DNA of 64,000 bases from Micromonospora sp. NBC_01796 (lineage in GTDB: Bacteria > Actinomycetota > Actinomycetes > Mycobacteriales > Micromonosporaceae): NCBI RefSeq assembly GCF_035917455.1, contig NZ_CP109078.1, positions 7,858,001 to 7,922,000 of the forward strand, read 5' to 3'. Made by a program: the position numbers and the translations under genes. A model generated the notes under the pieces. The model had not been told where the DNA came from, ran no database searches, and saw only the letters and a list, made by a program, of their open reading frames with translations. Positions 8,517 through 17,076 of this stretch are shown in pieces. Numbering within the stretch: the first letter of the stretch is position 1; each line of letters begins with the position of its first letter.

Positions 8517-9785
8517 GTGTGGTCACCACGAGGGCGGTCGGCACCGGACGCCTGTCCGGGGACGAGACGCGTACATGCCGCCGCCGACGGCAACCTGGCC
8601 CGGGTACGGGTGCCCGGTGGGCGGCTGCACGCCGACCAGCTCGACGCGCTGGCCGCCGCCACGACCGAACTCGCCGACGGCGCCCTGGAGCTGACCTCAC
8701 GCGGCAACGTCCAGCTCCGTGGCCTGCGGGCGGGTGCGGAGCGGGAGCTGGCCGCCCGGTTGTACGCCGCCGGGCTGCTGCCGTCGGAGAGCCACGAACG
8801 CGTACGCAACGTCATCGCTTCCGTACTCAGTGGTCGGGTGGGTGGGGGTCTGGTCGACGTCCGGGCGCTGGTCGACGCGCTGGACGAGGGGCTCTGCGCC
8901 GATCCGGCACTGGGCGGGCTGCCCGGTCGTTTCCTGTTCACCATCGACGACGGTCGGGGCGACGTGACCGGGTTCGGGGCGGACGTGGGGTTGCTCGCCG
9001 TACCCGGGGGTGCGGTGGCGGTGCTCCTGGCCGGCACCGACACGGGAGTACGGGTGAGCCCACCGGAGGCCGCCTCGACCGCCCTGCTAGCCGCCCGGTT
9101 GTTCCTCGCCGAGTCCACCGCGCAGCACAGCACCGCCTGGCGGCTGGCCGAACTCGACGACGGCGTACCGAGGGTCACCGCCCGCCTGCGTGCGGCTCTC
9201 GACCCGGCGCTCCTGGTGCCGCCCGGCGACCTGACCATCCCCGAGGCGCCGACGCGGGCACCGGTCGGGCCGGTGGCCCAGGTCGACGGGCGGGTGGCGC
9301 TGGCGCTGGTGGTGCCGCTCGGCCGGCTCACCGGAGCCCAGCTCGCCGCACTCACGGCAGCCGCCGGTACGGGCAGCGACGAGATCAACATCACTCCGTG
9401 GCGGACCGTCGTGGTACCCGATCTGAGCACCGGCGAGGCTGAGCGCCGGCTGGCGACACTTGCCGCCGAGGGTCTGGTGGCGGATGCCGCCGCCGGTTGG
9501 GTCGGGGTGACCGGCTGTGCCGGGCAGCCCGGCTGTGCGAAGGCACTCGCGAACGTACGGACCGACGCCACCCTGGTGCACGCCTCGGCGTCGCCGGGCG
9601 CGGGTGACCTGCCGGTGCACTGGGTCGGTTGCGAGCGGCGCTGCGGACGGCCGGCGGACCGGCATGTCGAGGTGCTGGCCAGCATCGAGGGTTACCAGGT
9701 CAGCCTGGACGGCCGACCGCGCCCGCGGTCGGCGACGCTGGAGGAGACCGCTGCCGCGATCGCGGCGGCACGGAGGGGTAAGTGA
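8517..9785 (+). CDS. cobG: Precorrin-3B synthase CobG
   Basis: The 422-residue monooxygenase is related to the sulfite/nitrite reductase haemoprotein fold and makes precorrin-3B from precorrin-3A with oxygen, the defining step of the aerobic corrin route. Seen are the two ferredoxin-like halves (N-terminal [15 protein letters not shown] and [10 protein letters not shown]) and the Fe-S binding cysteines [13 protein letters not shown] and [10 protein letters not shown] near the C-terminus. GTG 8517 is the first in-frame start and leaves the family N-terminal CPG motif at about residue 13. It is divergent from cobN and has no riboswitch on its own strand; the 3' end overlaps cobH. Confidence 0.92.
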   Translation: MWSPRGRSAPDACPGTRRVHAAADGNLARVRVPGGRLHADQLDALAAATTELADGALELTSRGNVQLRGLRAGAERELAARLYAAGLLPSESHERVRNVIASVLSGRVGGGLVDVRALVDALDEGLCADPALGGLPGRFLFTIDDGRGDVTGFGADVGLLAVPGGAVAVLLAGTDTGVRVSPPEAASTALLAARLFLAESTAQHSTAWRLAELDDGVPRVTARLRAALDPALLVPPGDLTIPEAPTRAPVGPVAQVDGRVALALVVPLGRLTGAQLAALTAAAGTGSDEINITPWRTVVVPDLSTGEAERRLATLAAEGLVADAAAGWVGVTGCAGQPGCAKALANVRTDATLVHASASPGAGDLPVHWVGCERRCGRPADRHVEVLASIEGYQVSLDGRPRPRSATLEETAAAIAAARRGK

Positions 9786-10408
9786 TCGACTACATCCGCG
9801 ACGGTGCGGAGATCTACCGCCGGTCGTTCGCCACGATCCGCGCCGAGGCGGACCTGTCGGGCCTGCCCGACGACGTCGCCGCGGTGACCGTACGCATGAT
9901 CCACGCTTGCGGCATGGTCGACCTGCCGGCGGACGTCGACCACTCCCCCGGCGTGGTGTCGGCGGCGCGGGCGGCGCTGCGCGCCGGGGCGCCGATCCTC
10001 TGTGACGCCGAGATGGTCGCCTCCGGGGTGACCCGGACCCGGCTGCCCGCCGACAACGAGGTGATCTGCACTCTCCGTGACCCTCGGGTGCCGGCCCTGG
10101 CGACCGAACTCGGCACCACCCGCAGCGCCGCCGCACTGGAGTTGTGGGGCGACCGGCTCGACGGCGCGGTGGTGGCCGTCGGCAACGCCCCGACCGCGCT
10201 GTTCCGCCTGCTCGAGATGGTCGACGCGGGAGCGGGACGGCCGGCGGCGGTGCTCGGCATCCCGGTCGGTTTCATCGGCGCGGCCGAGTCCAAGCGGGCG
10301 CTCGCCGACCATGCCGGTGGGCTGGAGTACCTGGTCGTGCACGGGCGACGCGGTGGCAGCGCGATGACCGCGGCGGCGATCAACGCCATCGCCAGCGAGA
10401 AAGAGTGA
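9782..10408 (+). CDS. cobH: Precorrin-8X methylmutase CobH
   Basis: The 208-residue protein converts precorrin-8X to hydrogenobyrinic acid by moving the C11 methyl to C12. The catalytic histidine lies in [12 protein letters not shown] near residue 42; [28 protein letters not shown] and [13 protein letters not shown] are family blocks. It starts at a GTG within cobG (GTGA overlap) and its own TGA overlaps the GTG of cobIJ, so cobG-cobH-cobIJ are translationally coupled. Length is normal. Confidence 0.95.
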   Translation: MIDYIRDGAEIYRRSFATIRAEADLSGLPDDVAAVTVRMIHACGMVDLPADVDHSPGVVSAARAALRAGAPILCDAEMVASGVTRTRLPADNEVICTLRDPRVPALATELGTTRSAAALELWGDRLDGAVVAVGNAPTALFRLLEMVDAGAGRPAAVLGIPVGFIGAAESKRALADHAGGLEYLVVHGRRGGSAMTAAAINAIASEKE

Positions 10409-12042
10409 CCAGCGTGGACGGCGGCATGCCCGTGGACGAAACGGAACCGGGCCGCGTCACCGGACGGCTGTACGGAGTGGGGCTCGGACCGGGTGACCCG
10501 GAACTGGTGACGGTGAAGGCCGCCCGGCTGGTCGAGCGGGCGGACGTGATCGCGTACCACAGCGCCCGGCACGGGCGGAGCGTGGCGCGGACGATCGCCG
10601 AGCCGTACCTGCGGGACGGGCAGATCGAGGAGGCGCTGACCTACCCGGTCACCACGGAGAAGCCGGAGCACCCGGACGGCTACCGGGCCGAGATCGAGGA
10701 GTTCTACGCGGCGAGCGCGGCCCGGCTCGCCACGCACCTGGACGCCGGGCGGAACGTGGTGGTGCTCTGCGAGGGCGATCCGTTCTTCTACGGCTCGTAC
10801 ATGCACATGCACAAGCGGCTCGCCGGTCGGTACCCGACCGAGGTGGTGCCGGGCGTGACCTCGGTCAGCGCGGCTGCGGCCGTACTCGGGCGTCCGCTCG
10901 TGGAGCGGGACGAGATCCTGACCGTGCTGCCGGGCACGCTGCCGACCGAGGTTCTGGCGGAGCGGTTGACGGCCACCGACTCGGCGGCGATCATGAAGCT
11001 GGGTCGGACCTTCGGCAACGTCCGCGCGGCACTCGCGCAGGCGGGCCGGCTGGACGAGGCCTGGTACGTCGAACGCGCCACCACGGATCGTCAGCAGTCG
11101 GCCAGGCTCGCCGAGGTGGATCCGGAGACGGTGCCGTACTTCTCGCTGGCGTTGCTGCCGAGTCGGGTGCACGAACGTACCCGTGCCGAGTTGGCGGGTG
11201 CGGTGGCCTCCCCTGCTGCCGCCGGGCCGGTCGGTGTTGCCGGAACGGTGGGTGTCGCCGAGTCGGTAGGTGCTTCCGAGCTGGTGGCGGCCGGGATGGG
11301 TGAGGTCGTCGTGGTCGGGCTCGGTCCGGCCGGGCGGGAGTGGTTGACCCCGCAGGCGCAGGACGCGCTCGCCGTCGCCGACGACCTGGTCGGTTACGGG
11401 CCGTACCTGGACCGGGTGCCGGCCAACCCGCGCCAGCGCCGGCACGCCTCGGACAACCGGGTGGAGGCGGAACGGGCCGAGTTCGCCCTGGACCTGGCCC
11501 GGCGCGGCCGGCGGGTGGCCGTGGTCTCCTCCGGTGACCCGGGCGTGTTCGCGATGGCCGCCGCCGTCCTGGAGGTGGCCTCCGAACCGAAGTGGACCGA
11601 CATTCCGGTACGGGTGTTGCCGGGTCTGACCGCCGCCCAGGCGGTGGCGAGCCGGGTTGGTGCCCCGCTCGGGCACGACTACTGCGTGCTGTCGCTGTCG
11701 GACCGGCTCAAGCCGTGGGAGATCATCGCGAAGCGGTTGAGCGCCGCCGCCGAAGCGGACCTGGTGATCGCGATCTACAACCCGGGGTCGAAGAGTCGTA
11801 CCTGGCAGGTGGCTGCGGCGAAGGACCTGCTGCTGGCGCACCGGTCACCGGAGACCCCGGTGGTGCTCGGGCGGGACGTCGGCGGCTCGGGCGAACGCGT
11901 ACGCGTGGTCCGGCTCGCCGACCTCGACCCGGCCGAGGTCGACATGCGTACGCTGCTGCTGGTCGGCTCGTCCACCACGCAGGTGGTGGAGCGGGGTTCC
12001 GGCGATCCGGTGGTCTTCACGCCCCGGCGGTATCCGGCCTGA
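10405..12042 (+). CDS. cobIJ: CobI-CobJ fusion: precorrin-2 C20- and precorrin-3B C17-methyltransferase
   Basis: The 545-residue protein contains two tetrapyrrole methylase domains. CobI spans about 20-260 ([52 protein letters not shown]). CobJ spans about 300-545 ([45 protein letters not shown]). An Ala/Gly/Val-rich linker of about 35 residues joins them. The fusion is common in actinobacteria. Both halves use S-adenosylmethionine; CobJ also performs ring contraction. The start is GTG 10405, overlapping the cobH stop; longer upstream frame is shadow sequence. It closes the plus-strand cob operon. Confidence 0.95.
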   Translation: MTSVDGGMPVDETEPGRVTGRLYGVGLGPGDPELVTVKAARLVERADVIAYHSARHGRSVARTIAEPYLRDGQIEEALTYPVTTEKPEHPDGYRAEIEEFYAASAARLATHLDAGRNVVVLCEGDPFFYGSYMHMHKRLAGRYPTEVVPGVTSVSAAAAVLGRPLVERDEILTVLPGTLPTEVLAERLTATDSAAIMKLGRTFGNVRAALAQAGRLDEAWYVERATTDRQQSARLAEVDPETVPYFSLALLPSRVHERTRAELAGAVASPAAAGPVGVAGTVGVAESVGASELVAAGMGEVVVVGLGPAGREWLTPQAQDALAVADDLVGYGPYLDRVPANPRQRRHASDNRVEAERAEFALDLARRGRRVAVVSSGDPGVFAMAAAVLEVASEPKWTDIPVRVLPGLTAAQAVASRVGAPLGHDYCVLSLSDRLKPWEIIAKRLSAAAEADLVIAIYNPGSKSRTWQVAAAKDLLLAHRSPETPVVLGRDVGGSGERVRVVRLADLDPAEVDMRTLLLVGSSTTQVVERGSGDPVVFTPRRYPA

Positions 12043-12057
12043 AGCGGTTCCGGGATC

Positions 12058-12105
12058 ACCGATCGGTCGGGGGGTTCGCGCGCGAGGTGCGGCCGGCCGA
12101 TCGGT
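12058..12105 (+). terminator. Possible terminator after cobIJ
   Basis: Inverted repeat ACCGATCGG / CCGATCGGT with a 30-nt GC-rich loop follows the cobIJ stop and precedes the converging gene at 12121. The loop is long, so support is modest. Confidence 0.35.
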
Positions 12106-12120
12106 AACCCGTCGTGGCAC

Positions 12121-12486
12121 TCAGGACAGCAGATCGCCGTCGGCGGCCCGTACCTGCTTGTGGAACCGCCAGTGCACGTAGAGCTTCTCGTGACCCACGC
12201 TTATCTTGGGCCAGATCCCCTTGACCGGTCCGAGCTGACTGTGCCGGGGGTGCCGGGCCAGCACCTTTGTCGGTTTGGTGCCGTTCAGGTTCGTTTCCAG
12301 GACCACGATCGCGTGATCGGTCACCGCGACGATGCGCCGCTTGGCCAGGGCGATCAGGCCGATGGCACCGAAGGAATTGGCTATCCAGGGATTCAGGCCA
12401 CCCTGGGCCAGGAACGTGTGTCGCGGGATTTCGCCGGGTTCGAGAAACGGCGCCACCCGCGGACCGAGTTTGTCACTCAGTGCCAT
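12121..12486 (-). CDS. Hypothetical protein with PH-like fold features
   Basis: The 121-residue protein (MALSDKLGPRVAPFLEPGE at the start) is not one I can name. EPGE followed later by IVAVTDHAIVVLE resembles small actinobacterial proteins with a bacterial PH-like domain. One hydrophobic stretch (ANSFGAIGLIALA, about residues 35-47) may be a short membrane or core segment. ATG 12486 is chosen because AGAAGG lies 8 nt upstream; ATG 12492 would leave only 2 nt. Codon use is less GC-biased than in the neighbours. It is a single gene between cobIJ and a Nudix gene, with no functional hint from context. Confidence 0.6.
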   Translation of the reverse strand: MALSDKLGPRVAPFLEPGEIPRHTFLAQGGLNPWIANSFGAIGLIALAKRRIVAVTDHAIVVLETNLNGTKPTKVLARHPRHSQLGPVKGIWPKISVGHEKLYVHWRFHKQVRAADGDLLS

Positions 12487-12596
12487 ATTCATTGCCTTCT
12501 CTTCAAGATCCACTTGGGCGAGCATCGTATCTGATCAAGGCGTCGAGCTGGCATTCTCGCTACCGATGCCGGTGCCGGGCTCGGTAATCTGAGCCG

Positions 12597-13118
12597 ATGA
12601 CGGACCAGGTGACGTACCGGCGCCGATCGGCACGGGTTCTGCTTTTGGACGCCGCCGGTCGGGTCCTGCTCCTGAAATACCTGACCGATCCCGACAAACC
12701 CGGTCTCGGCCACTACTGGTGCACCCCCGGCGGTGGGGTGGACGAGGGTGAGTCACTGGGGCAGGCGGCAGCCCGCGAACTCCACGAGGAGGTCGGGCTC
12801 GCGGTCGACCCGGACCAGCTCGGCGACCCGGTCGCCTACACCGGCGGGTACGCCGACCTCGGCTGGGCTGCCGGCAACTTCCGCGACGACTTCTTCCGGC
12901 TCCAGGTCGAGTCGCACGAGGTCGACATGAGCGGGATGGCCGCGTACGAACTCACCGCGCAGGTCGGGCACCGGTGGTGGCCCGTGGACGAACTGGCCGC
13001 CTCCGGTGACACCGTTCATCCGATCGGACTCGCCGGATTGCTAACCGACCTGCTCACAGAGCCGCACCCGCGCGAAACCCACCAACTCCCCTGGCACCAC
13101 GCCGAGGATGTCCGCTGA
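12597..13118 (+). CDS. Nudix hydrolase
   Basis: The 173-residue protein has a full Nudix box, beginning GGVDEGE and ending RELHEEVG (G-x5-E-x7-REL-x-EE-x-G), at about residues 42-64. It hydrolyses a nucleoside diphosphate linked to another group, using Mg on the box glutamates. YWCTPGGG before the box and WWPVDEL after it are typical of MutT/ADP-ribose pyrophosphatase-like members, but substrate cannot be read from the sequence. It stands alone. The 268 bp that follow, up to 13386, show no gene or strong hairpin. Confidence 0.9.
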   Translation: MTDQVTYRRRSARVLLLDAAGRVLLLKYLTDPDKPGLGHYWCTPGGGVDEGESLGQAAARELHEEVGLAVDPDQLGDPVAYTGGYADLGWAAGNFRDDFFRLQVESHEVDMSGMAAYELTAQVGHRWWPVDELAASGDTVHPIGLAGLLTDLLTEPHPRETHQLPWHHAEDVR

Positions 13119-13386
13119 ACGGTCGGCAATCCCGTCACCCTCACCGTTGAGCCCTCGATCGAGGTGTCCACCAGGTCGATTCCCTGGCGAGCACCGGCGG
13201 CACGGGCCGCCGATGCTCGCCACCCATCGGTCCATCTGGGAGGAGCCCCTGTCAGTGGGCCCTGGTCGCGGCCTTCGATCCTCACAGCGACGGCTAGCGC
13301 AGGCCCGACGGTGCCGCAGGTGTTGACAGAGCTCTCTGATTTCCAAGGCTAATCGACATCTGTAAGAGTCAATCTGAGATAGGGAT

Positions 13387-15258
13387 TCACACTCTGTCGG
13401 ACACCATGACTGCCTGCCGACGGAAGATCGTGCTGACGGCGGTGTCGGAGAGCGCGCCCTGATACAGCTCCAGGTCGTCGAGGCCGCCGTGCAGCCACTC
13501 CGTCGGACCCGCCGGGGTGGTCGCCCGTCCCACCAGCATGGAACCCGACGCCTGCCACGGCTTCCACGCCTGGTTGAGGTTCACCGTTTGGGCGAGCACG
13601 CCGTCCACGTACAGGCGGGCCTGGGACCGGGTGGCGTCGAGTACGCCGACCAGGTGGTGCCACACCGTCGGATCCGGGGCGGGCGCGACCGCGTACGTGG
13701 TCTTCGTGTCCGGGCCGTCGGCGTTCGACCGGACCTTGAACACCCACTCCCCGCCGTTGTCCGGCCGGTACGCCACCTGGAAGGCGCTGGAGCCGGTCGA
13801 GTCCTGCGACACCAGCGTCTGCGCGCCCTGGCCCTGGTCGACCTGCCCCCACACCGACACCGAGTACGACTGGTCGGTACGCAGCACCGGACTGTCCTGC
13901 CAGACCGGGTTACCGTCCTCGCCGATATTGGTCTGCGACCAGCCGTACTCTTTGGTCGCCAACCCGTAGTACGGGTCGGAGGGGTCATCGATCCAGTGGA
14001 CGCCGTCGAGCCACAGCCCGTCGCGGTTCTGTCGCCAGTCGCCGGAGGTGCCCTGGGTCAACTGGAGGTGTCGACCGAACACGGAGTAGTCCGGCTCATC
14101 ACAGCTGTAGGGCTCATCGGTCTGCTCGTAACAGTACGTACCCACGAAGTCCCACGTCCCCACCGTGAGCGGGTGCAGCAGACCCGACGCGTCCACACCG
14201 CCGGAATAGGGGTCCGAGGCGCGCTGGCCGAAGAAGTCCACCTCGCTGAGAGCGCGGTCGTACACCAGCACGTCGGCAAGGTTGCCCTGCCACCACGTGG
14301 ACTCCGAACGCCCGAGCCGGAACTCACCCTGCGGGTCGTTGAAGCCGGCAGCGTTGGCGGCTGTCCCCTCCAGGATCCCGTTCACATAGAGCTTGAGCGT
14401 CTGGTCGGCGGTGTTGTACACCGTCGCCAGATGGGTCCAGAGGCCCAGCTTCGGGACCGAGGTGGACCGCGCCTTCGTCCACTTGACCTGCGGGCCTGCG
14501 GCCTTGGACGGCATCTGCACGGACCATCGGTTGATGTCCTTGCGGTAGCCGAAGGACAGCGAGTCGAGCCCACTGCTGTCCTTGCTGACGAGGGTCCGGT
14601 CCTGGGACTTGTCGCTCAGCCGGACCCAGGCCGCGATGGCGAAGGTCCCGGAGGTGTCCAGCGCGGCCGGCGACGCGCTCAGGTACGACGACTGCCCGTC
14701 GAAGTCGACCGCCTCCGCACCGATCATCCGGACGTCGTCCGCCCAACCGATGTTGACTCCGGTGAGCGGAGTGTCGAGCACCGCGCTCTGATCCTGAAGC
14801 GCCTGTGCCCGAGTCGCCCCGGGATACGCCTGCAGACTCCACAGCGCCGTCGGCGAAGCGGGACTGGGCACGGTCAAGTCGATCGAGCTGTAGCCCTCGT
14901 TGTAGTTGTTGTCGACGGCCGACACGTAGAGGGTGTTGATGCCGTAGTGCGGCACGATGATCGTCACCGTGGCCGAGCGGACGGTGGTGCCGATCGCGGC
15001 GACCTCGTTGGTGCGAGCGGTCCAGCCGTAGCGGAAAATCGTCACCGTCGGTTCGGTGGAGGAGATGGTGAACGTAGCTGGTCGGCCCGGACCAGCCGGC
15101 AGCGAGTCGATCGTCACCGTCACCGGCGGGACCAGGTTCGACGGCGGCGGATCCGCCAGTGCCAGGGTCGGCGAGCCCAGCACCACCGCCATTACGGACG
15201 CGACGATCGCGCCCCACCAGTACGTCGGACTTGCCGAACTGCGTGCACGACTGAACAC
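13387..15258 (-). CDS. Secreted protein with two LamG/concanavalin A-like domains
   Basis: The 623-residue protein has an N-terminal signal peptide (hydrophobic run VASVMAVVLGSPTLALA, cleavage near residue 35). A beta-rich region to about residue 135 follows, then two LamG-like jelly rolls. The first (about 160-350) has AIAAWVRLSDKSQDRTLVSK and LKLYVNGILEG; the second (about 430-620) has SYSVSVWGQVDQGQGAQTL and ARLYVDGVLAQT. Such folds bind glycans or surface polymers, and no catalytic domain is visible. GTG 15258 has GGGGAG seven nt upstream; TTG 15261 is the alternative. It lies 138 bp after the GH1 gene on the same strand and could be read with it, which would suit a carbohydrate role. Confidence 0.8.
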   Translation of the reverse strand: MFSRARSSASPTYWWGAIVASVMAVVLGSPTLALADPPPSNLVPPVTVTIDSLPAGPGRPATFTISSTEPTVTIFRYGWTARTNEVAAIGTTVRSATVTIIVPHYGINTLYVSAVDNNYNEGYSSIDLTVPSPASPTALWSLQAYPGATRAQALQDQSAVLDTPLTGVNIGWADDVRMIGAEAVDFDGQSSYLSASPAALDTSGTFAIAAWVRLSDKSQDRTLVSKDSSGLDSLSFGYRKDINRWSVQMPSKAAGPQVKWTKARSTSVPKLGLWTHLATVYNTADQTLKLYVNGILEGTAANAAGFNDPQGEFRLGRSESTWWQGNLADVLVYDRALSEVDFFGQRASDPYSGGVDASGLLHPLTVGTWDFVGTYCYEQTDEPYSCDEPDYSVFGRHLQLTQGTSGDWRQNRDGLWLDGVHWIDDPSDPYYGLATKEYGWSQTNIGEDGNPVWQDSPVLRTDQSYSVSVWGQVDQGQGAQTLVSQDSTGSSAFQVAYRPDNGGEWVFKVRSNADGPDTKTTYAVAPAPDPTVWHHLVGVLDATRSQARLYVDGVLAQTVNLNQAWKPWQASGSMLVGRATTPAGPTEWLHGGLDDLELYQGALSDTAVSTIFRRQAVMVSDRV

Positions 15259-15396
15259 CAAGACACTCCCCGTGAGGTCGACGATTGGGTCGATCGACGG
15301 TCGGCCGTCCCGCCAACCGTCATGATCGCGGGGACAAGTGTCACAGGCCTCGACGCCCGTACACCAGCGAATTCAGCGAACACATTGGACTGATCC

Positions 15397-16815
15397 CTAG
15401 CGGGTTTCGAGACCGCCGGCCGCGATCACTTCCCGGTACCAGTGGGCGCTGTCCTTGAGGGTGCGGGCCTGGGTGGCGTAGTCGACGTGGACGAGGCCGA
15501 ACCGCTTGCTGTAGCCGTACCCCCACTCGAAGTTGTCCAGGAGGGACCAGACGAAGTAGCCGCGCAGGTCCACCCCGGCACTCATCGCCTCGTGCACCGC
15601 GGCGAGGTGGGCGTGCAGGTAGTCGATCCGTTCCGGGTCGGGGACCCGGCCGTCCGGCGTGACCCGGTCGACGTACGCGGCGCCGTTCTCGGTGACGTAC
15701 ATCGGGATGTCGCCGTAGTCGCGGCGGATCCCGAGCAGGACCTCCCGCAGCCCGGTCGGGTCAATCGACCAACCCATGTCGGTCACCGGTCCGGGGGTCG
15801 GGTGGAAGACGATGTCCTGCGCGGTCGGATACGGCGTGCCCGGGTCGGACTGCCCGGCGGGTGCCGCGCCGACCAGGTCGGGTTGGTAGTAGTTGATACC
15901 GAGGGCGTCGATCGGGGTGCTGATCACGGCGAGGTCGCCGTCCCGGACGAAGGACCAGTCGGTGATGCCGGCGGTGTCCGCCTGGATGTCGGCCGGATAG
16001 GCGCCGCGCAGCAGTGGGTCGAAGAAGATCCGGTTGAGCAGCCCGTCGATGCGACGGGCGGCGTCCAGGTCGGCGGGGGCGGTCGACACCGGTCGTACCC
16101 GGCCCGCGTTGAGGGCGATGCCGACCTGTCCGGTGGTCGCGGCGGCGCGCAGTGCCCGGGTGGCCAGACCGTGGGCGAGCAGCAGGTGGTGGGTTGCGGT
16201 CAGGGCGTCCCGGTGACTGGTCCGGCCCGGCGCGTGGCCGCCGGAGCCGTAACCGAGGAAGGCCGAGCACCACGGTTCGTTGAGGGTGTTCCACAGGCGT
16301 ACCCGGTCGCCCAGCCGGCCGGCGACGGCGGACGCGTAGTCGGCGAAGTGGCCGGCGGTGTCGCGGTTGGTCCAACCGCCCGCCTGTTCCAACTCCTGCG
16401 GGAGGTCCCAGTGGTAGAGGGTGGCGACCGGGGTGATCCCGGCGGCGAGCAGCGCGTCGACCAGGCGGTCGTAGAAGTCGAGCCCGGCGGTGTTGACACC
16501 GGCGCCGCCGGCGGAGCGGATCCGGGGCCAGGCGACCGAGAACCGGTACGCGGCCAGGCCGAGTTCGGCCATCAGCGCGACGTCCTCGCGGTAGCGGTGG
16601 AAGTGGTCGGTGGCGGTCTCGCCGGTGCCGCCGTCCTCGATCCGCCCCGGTGTGGCGGTGAAGACGTCCCAGATGGACGGCGTACGGCCGCCCTCGGTCA
16701 CCGCGCCCTCGATCTGGTACGCGGCGGTCGCCGCCCCCCACCAGAAATCTACCGGGAACCGTAGGTCGGCCCGGCGGTCGCCGGTCAGCGTCTCCGTTGC
16801 CCCGAGGATGGTCAT
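15397..16815 (-). CDS. Family GH1 beta-glucosidase
   Basis: The 472-residue (beta/alpha)8 enzyme has the GH1 N-terminal motif FWWGAATAAYQIEGA, acid/base Glu180 in NTLNEPW and nucleophile Glu376 in YVTENGAA. A late aglycone-site block reads YFVWSLLDNFEWGYGYSKRFG. It lacks a signal peptide, so it should act in the cytoplasm on imported beta-glucosides or short beta-glucans. ATG 16815 has GGAG five nt upstream; the frame stays open further upstream but that part overlaps promoter and operator DNA. It is divergent from the secreted multidomain glycosidase and shares operator sequence with it and with lacI, so substrate-induced control is likely. Confidence 0.93.
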   Translation of the reverse strand: MTILGATETLTGDRRADLRFPVDFWWGAATAAYQIEGAVTEGGRTPSIWDVFTATPGRIEDGGTGETATDHFHRYREDVALMAELGLAAYRFSVAWPRIRSAGGAGVNTAGLDFYDRLVDALLAAGITPVATLYHWDLPQELEQAGGWTNRDTAGHFADYASAVAGRLGDRVRLWNTLNEPWCSAFLGYGSGGHAPGRTSHRDALTATHHLLLAHGLATRALRAAATTGQVGIALNAGRVRPVSTAPADLDAARRIDGLLNRIFFDPLLRGAYPADIQADTAGITDWSFVRDGDLAVISTPIDALGINYYQPDLVGAAPAGQSDPGTPYPTAQDIVFHPTPGPVTDMGWSIDPTGLREVLLGIRRDYGDIPMYVTENGAAYVDRVTPDGRVPDPERIDYLHAHLAAVHEAMSAGVDLRGYFVWSLLDNFEWGYGYSKRFGLVHVDYATQARTLKDSAHWYREVIAAGGLETR

Positions 16816-16874
16816 CCGATCTCCAGCTTCTACGACGACGGACGTTCTACGACGACGGGCACGAGATTCCCGCA

Positions 16875-16892
16875 CCGGAGAGCGCTCTCCGG
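16875..16892. promoter_or_regulatory. LacI-type operator upstream of the GH1 gene
   Basis: Perfect 18-bp palindrome CCGGAGAGCGCTCTCCGG. The core GAGAGCGCTCTC recurs at 17001-17014 and, with one mismatch, at 20635-20648, matching the CG-centred palindromes of actinobacterial LacI sugar regulators. It lies just downstream of the proposed GH1 promoter, a position for repression. Confidence 0.8.
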
Positions 16893-16903
16893 CCGCTCTC
16901 GCC

Positions 16904-16932
16904 AGAGTCCCCGGAGCCGCCCTCGATGTCAA
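16904..16932 (-). promoter_or_regulatory. Candidate promoter of the GH1 gene
   Basis: On the minus strand a perfect -35 TTGACA (16927-16932) is followed after 17 nt by GACTCT (16904-16909), a poor -10. The operator 16875-16892 would fall at about +5 to +22. Confidence 0.4.
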
Positions 16933-16961
16933 GAAGGGCCGGGCAGACATCGACGGATCTC

Positions 16962-16990
16962 TTGACATGCCGGAAAACTCGGCGTAACAC
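16962..16990 (+). promoter_or_regulatory. Promoter of the multidomain glycosidase gene
   Basis: TTGACA (16962-16967), 17-nt spacer, TAACAC (16985-16990). The expected transcription start near 16997 abuts the operator at 17001-17014, so a bound repressor would block initiation. Confidence 0.55.
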
Positions 16991-17000
16991 TTCGAGCAAC

Positions 17001-17014
17001 GGAGAGCGCTCTCC
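17001..17014. promoter_or_regulatory. LacI-type operator of the multidomain glycosidase gene
   Basis: Perfect 14-bp palindrome GGAGAGCGCTCTCC overlapping the predicted transcription start; same core as the operators near GH1 and lacI. Confidence 0.8.
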
Positions 17015-17076
17015 AATGAAAGCACCGATCCCACCCCCGCCGCGACCCCGTTGTCGTCGAGAGGCAGGAGTCCACC

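Noticed and set aside
13489-15393. 634-codon plus-strand open frame opposite the LamG gene
   Set aside because: No recognisable domain, biased composition, no ribosome site; the minus strand has a signal peptide and two LamG domains.
15397-17034. Longer GH1 reading frame starting at 17034
   Set aside because: The extra 73 residues cover two operators and two promoters, and ATG 16815 with GGAG upstream begins the normal GH1 N-terminus.
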